Assembly: GCA_910575245.1 (NCBI GenBank)
Contig: CAJTEN010000025.1
Span: 1-64,000, forward strand
Source: Clostridia bacterium
Lineage (GTDB): Bacteria; Bacillota; Clostridia; Lachnospirales; Lachnospiraceae
DNA length: 64,000 nucleotides
Direction: 5' to 3'
Position numbers and translations under genes: made by a program. The notes below the pieces were generated by a model. It had not been told where the DNA came from, did not search any database, and saw only the letters and a list, made by a program, of their open reading frames with translations. Below are positions 60,991 to 64,000 of the stretch, one piece after another. Numbering within the stretch: position 1 is the stretch's first letter; every line of letters begins with the position of its first letter.

Positions 60991-61767
60991 CTAGATTTCC
61001 ACTTCCCCCGCTTCAAACACCGGGCCATCGGTACAGATACGCGCATTGTTCACGTGGGAATGATGGTCGGGCTCCCTGGTCCTGCACACACATCCCAGAC
61101 AGGCTCCTACGCCGCACGCCATCCGTTCCTCCAGGGAGATATAGGCAGCTATTCCCTGCTCCTTTGCATATTCCCTGACCGCCCGCAGCATCGGCATGGG
61201 ACCGCATGCCATGATCACATCAGCCTGCAGTCCGTTGACCCTGATAATGTCCATCACATTTCCCTGCACGCCTACGCTGCCGTCCTCGGTGGCAATATAG
61301 ACCTGTCCGTTCTCCGCCAGGTCCTCCTGCAGAAAGAGATCCTGATTGCGGTACCCCAGCAGAATATGCTTATCCGCATCCAGTTCTTTCGCTAACTGCA
61401 GCATCGGCGGAATCCCGATACCTCCGCCCATAAGAAAAACCTTCTTCCCCGCAGCTTTCTCAATCGGGAAGCCGTTGCCCAGTACCCCCAGCACCTCCAG
61501 GCTGTCTCCCGCCCTGCATGCCGCAAACTCTGCCGTGCCTTTGCCCGCTATACGGTATACAAGCCGCATTCTGCTTCTGTCCCTGTCCACTTCGCAGATA
61601 CTGATCGGCCGGGGAAGCAGCGTCGCGGCATTGTGGGGATACACCGCCACGAATTGTCCCGCATGAGCCTCTTGTGCAAGTTCCGTCTCCAGCCACAGAT
61701 CATAGATCTGCTCCGCGATCTGCTTTTGTGACACTACTGTCACTGTTGTTTTCTTTTTCCGAGCCAT
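60991..61767 (-). CDS. pyrK: Dihydroorotate dehydrogenase electron-transfer subunit
   Basis: 258 aa. An N-terminal FAD domain (PRPISICEVDRDRSRMRLVY) is followed by an NAD domain with FLMGGGIGIPPMLQLAKEL near residue 120 and a C-terminal 2Fe-2S site with Cys residues in MACGVGACLGCVCRT and NARICTDGPVF. It passes electrons from PyrD flavin to NAD+. It lies between pyrC and pyrD in the same direction. MARKKKTTVTVV is the natural start; a basic tail precedes the flavin domain. Confidence 0.95.
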   Translation of the reverse strand: MARKKKTTVTVVSQKQIAEQIYDLWLETELAQEAHAGQFVAVYPHNAATLLPRPISICEVDRDRSRMRLVYRIAGKGTAEFAACRAGDSLEVLGVLGNGFPIEKAAGKKVFLMGGGIGIPPMLQLAKELDADKHILLGYRNQDLFLQEDLAENGQVYIATEDGSVGVQGNVMDIIRVNGLQADVIMACGPMPMLRAVREYAKEQGIAAYISLEERMACGVGACLGCVCRTREPDHHSHVNNARICTDGPVFEAGEVEI

Positions 61768-61856
61768 CCTGCTGATTCCTTCCTGTGTCCTTTGTCTTCT
61801 ATATTCCTTACATTTGTGATGTTTATGGAAGCTTTTACTTCATTTCCCATTTTATA

Positions 61857-63137
61857 TTATATTGTTTGAAAATAAACAACTTCCCCGCCGCATATCGTAT
61901 AGCTGATCACGCCCGGCAGTTTCTCGCCGATGAATGGAGAGTTCATCGCCTTAGATGCAAAGCGCTCCACCATCCATTCCTTCTGCACATCAAGCACCAC
62001 CAGATCGGCCGGTCCTCCTTCCGCTATATATCCGGCATCCAACCGGTACAGCTGTGCCGGTGCATAACTCATCTTCTTCACTAACTCGGACATCGTCAGA
62101 TATCCTTTGTTCACCAATTCCCGGATTCCCAGGGACAGTGCAGTCTCCAGCCCAATGATGCCGCTGGGCGCCTCCGTGAGCGGTTTCGCTTTTTCTTCTG
62201 TGCTGTGGGGCGCATGGTCCGTGGCGATCATATCGATGGTGCCGTCCTTAAGCCCTTCTATAATCGCAAGCCGGTCCTCCTCCTCCCGAAGAGGGGGATT
62301 CATCTTCGCCAGCGTACCGTGCCTGATTACCGCGTCCTGTGTCAATGTAAAGTGATGTGGTGTCGCTTCGGCGTATATATGGCTGCTCTTCTGCTTCGCC
62401 TGCCGCACCAGTTCCACCGCCTCCTTCGTACTGATATGCTGGATGGAAAGATCGGCTTCTTCCGTCATTGCAATCCTCAGGTCACGCTCCACCATGGAAA
62501 TCTCCGCTTCCCTGGGAGAGCCGCCTATTCCGAAATGTTCCGACGCCTTACCGCTATGCACACCGTTATTCCGGATCAGTGCCGGATTTTCCTCGTGCAG
62601 GCTGACCGGCTTGTGAAGCTTCGCCGCCCGCCGAAGCGCTTCCCGCAGCAGATCCTCATCCAGCAGAGGAATCCCGTCATCGGTAAATCCTGCTGCCCCC
62701 AGTTCTCCCAGTTCCTCCATATCCGTCAGTTCCCGGCCTTTCATTCCCTTTGTCACATTGGCACAAGTATAGACATGAATCGGCGTCTCGCGGCCTTTAT
62801 CCAACACATAAGAGAGCGTTTCCGGATTATCGACAGGCGGGTTCGTATTTGCCATCAGTACTACCGAAGTAAACCCACCTCTGGCTGCTGCCGCAGCCCC
62901 TGTATGAATATCTTCCTTATAAGTAAAACCCGGATCCCTGAAGTGGACATGCACATCCACCAGGCCGGGAACAACATGCCGGCCATTCAGGCCGATTACC
63001 TGTACCGGCTCCTGTGCTTCCATCGGCACTCCCTGCGGCACAATCCTGATTATCCTTCCATTCCCTATTAAGATATCCCTGTATCCTTCTGTTCCAGATG
63101 CCGGATCAACCAGATACCCGTTCTTTAAATACAGCAT
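61857..63137 (-). CDS. pyrC: Dihydroorotase
   Basis: 426 aa, type I (long) dihydroorotase. The metal-binding HxH is in VPGLVDVHVHFRDPGFTYKE near residue 60, the second-shell His in SIQHISTKEAVELV near 230, and the Asp and His in IATDHAPHSTEEKA near 305. It cyclises carbamoyl-aspartate to dihydroorotate. It is the first gene of the pyrC-pyrK-pyrD set. No PyrR attenuator could be recognised upstream (63138-63339). Confidence 0.93.
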   Translation of the reverse strand: MLYLKNGYLVDPASGTEGYRDILIGNGRIIRIVPQGVPMEAQEPVQVIGLNGRHVVPGLVDVHVHFRDPGFTYKEDIHTGAAAAARGGFTSVVLMANTNPPVDNPETLSYVLDKGRETPIHVYTCANVTKGMKGRELTDMEELGELGAAGFTDDGIPLLDEDLLREALRRAAKLHKPVSLHEENPALIRNNGVHSGKASEHFGIGGSPREAEISMVERDLRIAMTEEADLSIQHISTKEAVELVRQAKQKSSHIYAEATPHHFTLTQDAVIRHGTLAKMNPPLREEEDRLAIIEGLKDGTIDMIATDHAPHSTEEKAKPLTEAPSGIIGLETALSLGIRELVNKGYLTMSELVKKMSYAPAQLYRLDAGYIAEGGPADLVVLDVQKEWMVERFASKAMNSPFIGEKLPGVISYTICGGEVVYFQTI

Positions 63138-63339
63138 GTTATCCCTTTTCCTTCTTCCTGCTATGTATCTTAACGGCGTATGCTCTGCTGCCGGGTCCGC
63201 CCATATTCCCGATATATAACCGTCCAGACAGTTCTGTCATCCAATCCAAACGCCTTCAGGCACTTACACAAGATCTGCCCGGTGCAGAAAATACACGGCT
63301 CTTCCACAGCTGTTCTTTCAGTATACCATACTTTCCCCA

Positions 63340-63768
63340 TTAATCAAACACTACCGGCTTATCAATAAACTCCGTCTTAATGACGATATACGGATAACTC
63401 TCCACCTGATTACTCTTCTCCTCCGGCGCCGGTCCGATCAGGTTCGTGTCCACATAGATTGCATTGGCAGTTTCATACAGATCGTTCACGGCAATGCTGT
63501 AGCCGCCGGTATTCTGCGTCCCGTACCCCACACAGATATACAGAAATCCCCTATCCTCAAATGTGAGTTTAAAAGCATCCTTTTTCTTCTGCTCTATCAT
63601 ATTGAACAACTCCTCCGGTATATTGTCTTCCACGATCACCGTACATTCCAGATCCTTGATCTTCTCCATGATGTCCTGTTTCTTCCCGCACGCATATACG
63701 CTCATACACATCAGACATATCAGACAAACGCTCAGAATCCTCTTCTGGTATTCATATAATCTACTCAT
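63340..63768 (-). CDS. PrcB-like lipoprotein
   Basis: 142 aa. A lipoprotein signal ends in LMCMSVYACGKK (lipobox Cys near residue 27). The mature domain contains DAFKLTFEDRGFLYICVGYG, TQNTGGYSIAVNDLYETANA and AIYVDTNLIGPAPEE, the PrcB C-terminal-domain pattern (PF14343). PrcB in spirochaetes is a protease-associated subunit. In Clostridia such proteins are surface lipoproteins of unclear role. It is on the same strand as pyrC but 200 bp upstream, with no obvious link. Confidence 0.8.
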   Translation of the reverse strand: MSRLYEYQKRILSVCLICLMCMSVYACGKKQDIMEKIKDLECTVIVEDNIPEELFNMIEQKKKDAFKLTFEDRGFLYICVGYGTQNTGGYSIAVNDLYETANAIYVDTNLIGPAPEEKSNQVESYPYIVIKTEFIDKPVVFD

Positions 63769-63908
63769 ACGTTTCCACTCCGGTCATAAAAGTCTTATTA
63801 TCTAATTTATTACCGGACTGCAGAGTCTATTCCTATTGATTAATGCCGCGATACCTTATATAATAAAAAAACGGGCAAAGCTCAAATAAAACGCAGAAAG
63901 GTTATCCC

Positions 63909-64000
63909 ATGATCCGATTACTTTTAGTCTTACTATTTGTTGTTCTTTTTCTTATCATCAGTCTGCCCATTCAGCTGGCAGAATATATCATCGGCAAATA
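63909..64000 (+). CDS. N-terminus of a membrane protein, probably an acyltransferase (partial)
   Basis: ATG 63909, with gaaagg upstream, opens MIRLLLVLLFVVLFLIISLP then IQLAEYIIGK and runs off the end of the window. The hydrophobic start followed by a W/Y-x-IGK phrase resembles the N-terminus of PlsC-type 1-acylglycerol-3-phosphate acyltransferases of Lachnospiraceae. With only 30 residues visible the assignment is tentative. Confidence 0.5.
   Translation, partial: MIRLLLVLLFVVLFLIISLPIQLAEYIIGK

Noticed and set aside
63138-63339. PyrR attenuator or small gene upstream of pyrC
   Set aside because: No PyrR-binding consensus or terminator/antiterminator pair was visible. A minus-strand reading (FCTGQILCKCLKAFG...) lacks a good start and ribosome site.

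Overview
The window looks like chromosomal DNA of a spore-forming member of the Clostridia, most likely Lachnospiraceae. The evidence is gene content (DUF3794/LysM spore-coat-type protein, a SpoIIID fragment, DUF1934, a class 1B PyrD/PyrK pair), Gram-positive ribosome binding sites and moderate GC. This assignment is by family resemblance, not by a search. Nearly all genes lie on the minus strand.

Layout. 0-2.2 kb: chimeric wreck of two transposases (ISAs1 joined to IS66) and AT-rich broken ORFs. 2.2-5.8 kb: small accessory island with a HepT/MntA toxin-antitoxin pair, a truncated TOTE-type primase, a DUF4258/YgiT pair and a truncated SpoIIID. 5.9-9.3 kb: SWIM zinc-finger protein plus SNF2 helicase. 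9.3-19.8 kb: three AAA-ATPase/PD-(D/E)XK proteins. Two of them, of the same subtype and orientation, bracket a lantibiotic-type resistance locus (response regulator, kinase, ABC ATPase, two permeases, YxeA protein). Upstream of the ABC operon are four hexamers repeated exactly every 11 bp. 19.8-30 kb: mostly housekeeping (LIC_10190-like membrane protein, NlpC/P60 hydrolase, asnS, DUF1934, MATE exporter, murI, GntR regulator, ispE). 30-39.8 kb: a sugar-uptake region in decay, with an intact solute-binding protein, one permease and a GH31 alpha-xylosidase, but broken remains of a second permease, an SGNH hydrolase, a YesM-type kinase, a second binding protein and an AraC-type regulator.

39.9-46.7 kb: type I restriction-modification operon (hsdM, hsdS, hsdR) with a three-gene DUF3990/unknown/DUF3791 module, probably toxin-antitoxin, between hsdS and hsdR. 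47-51.3 kb: a fourth, broken AAA/nuclease paralogue, a 189-bp foldback element with a 10-bp target duplication, an unrecognised 586-aa protein and a broken zeta-toxin pair. 51.4-64 kb: ABC transporter, membrane spermidine-synthase-like protein, DUF4143 ATPase, SipL-like spore protein with a candidate sigma-E promoter, Uma2 nuclease, pyrC-pyrK-pyrD, a PrcB-like lipoprotein and the start of a probable acyltransferase.

Two themes stand out. Many accessory genes have lost an internal block while keeping both ends (IS66 transposase, SGNH hydrolase, zeta toxin, fourth AAA/nuclease). Small dispersed palindromic repeats are also present, and one copy serves as an empty site proving insertion of the foldback element.
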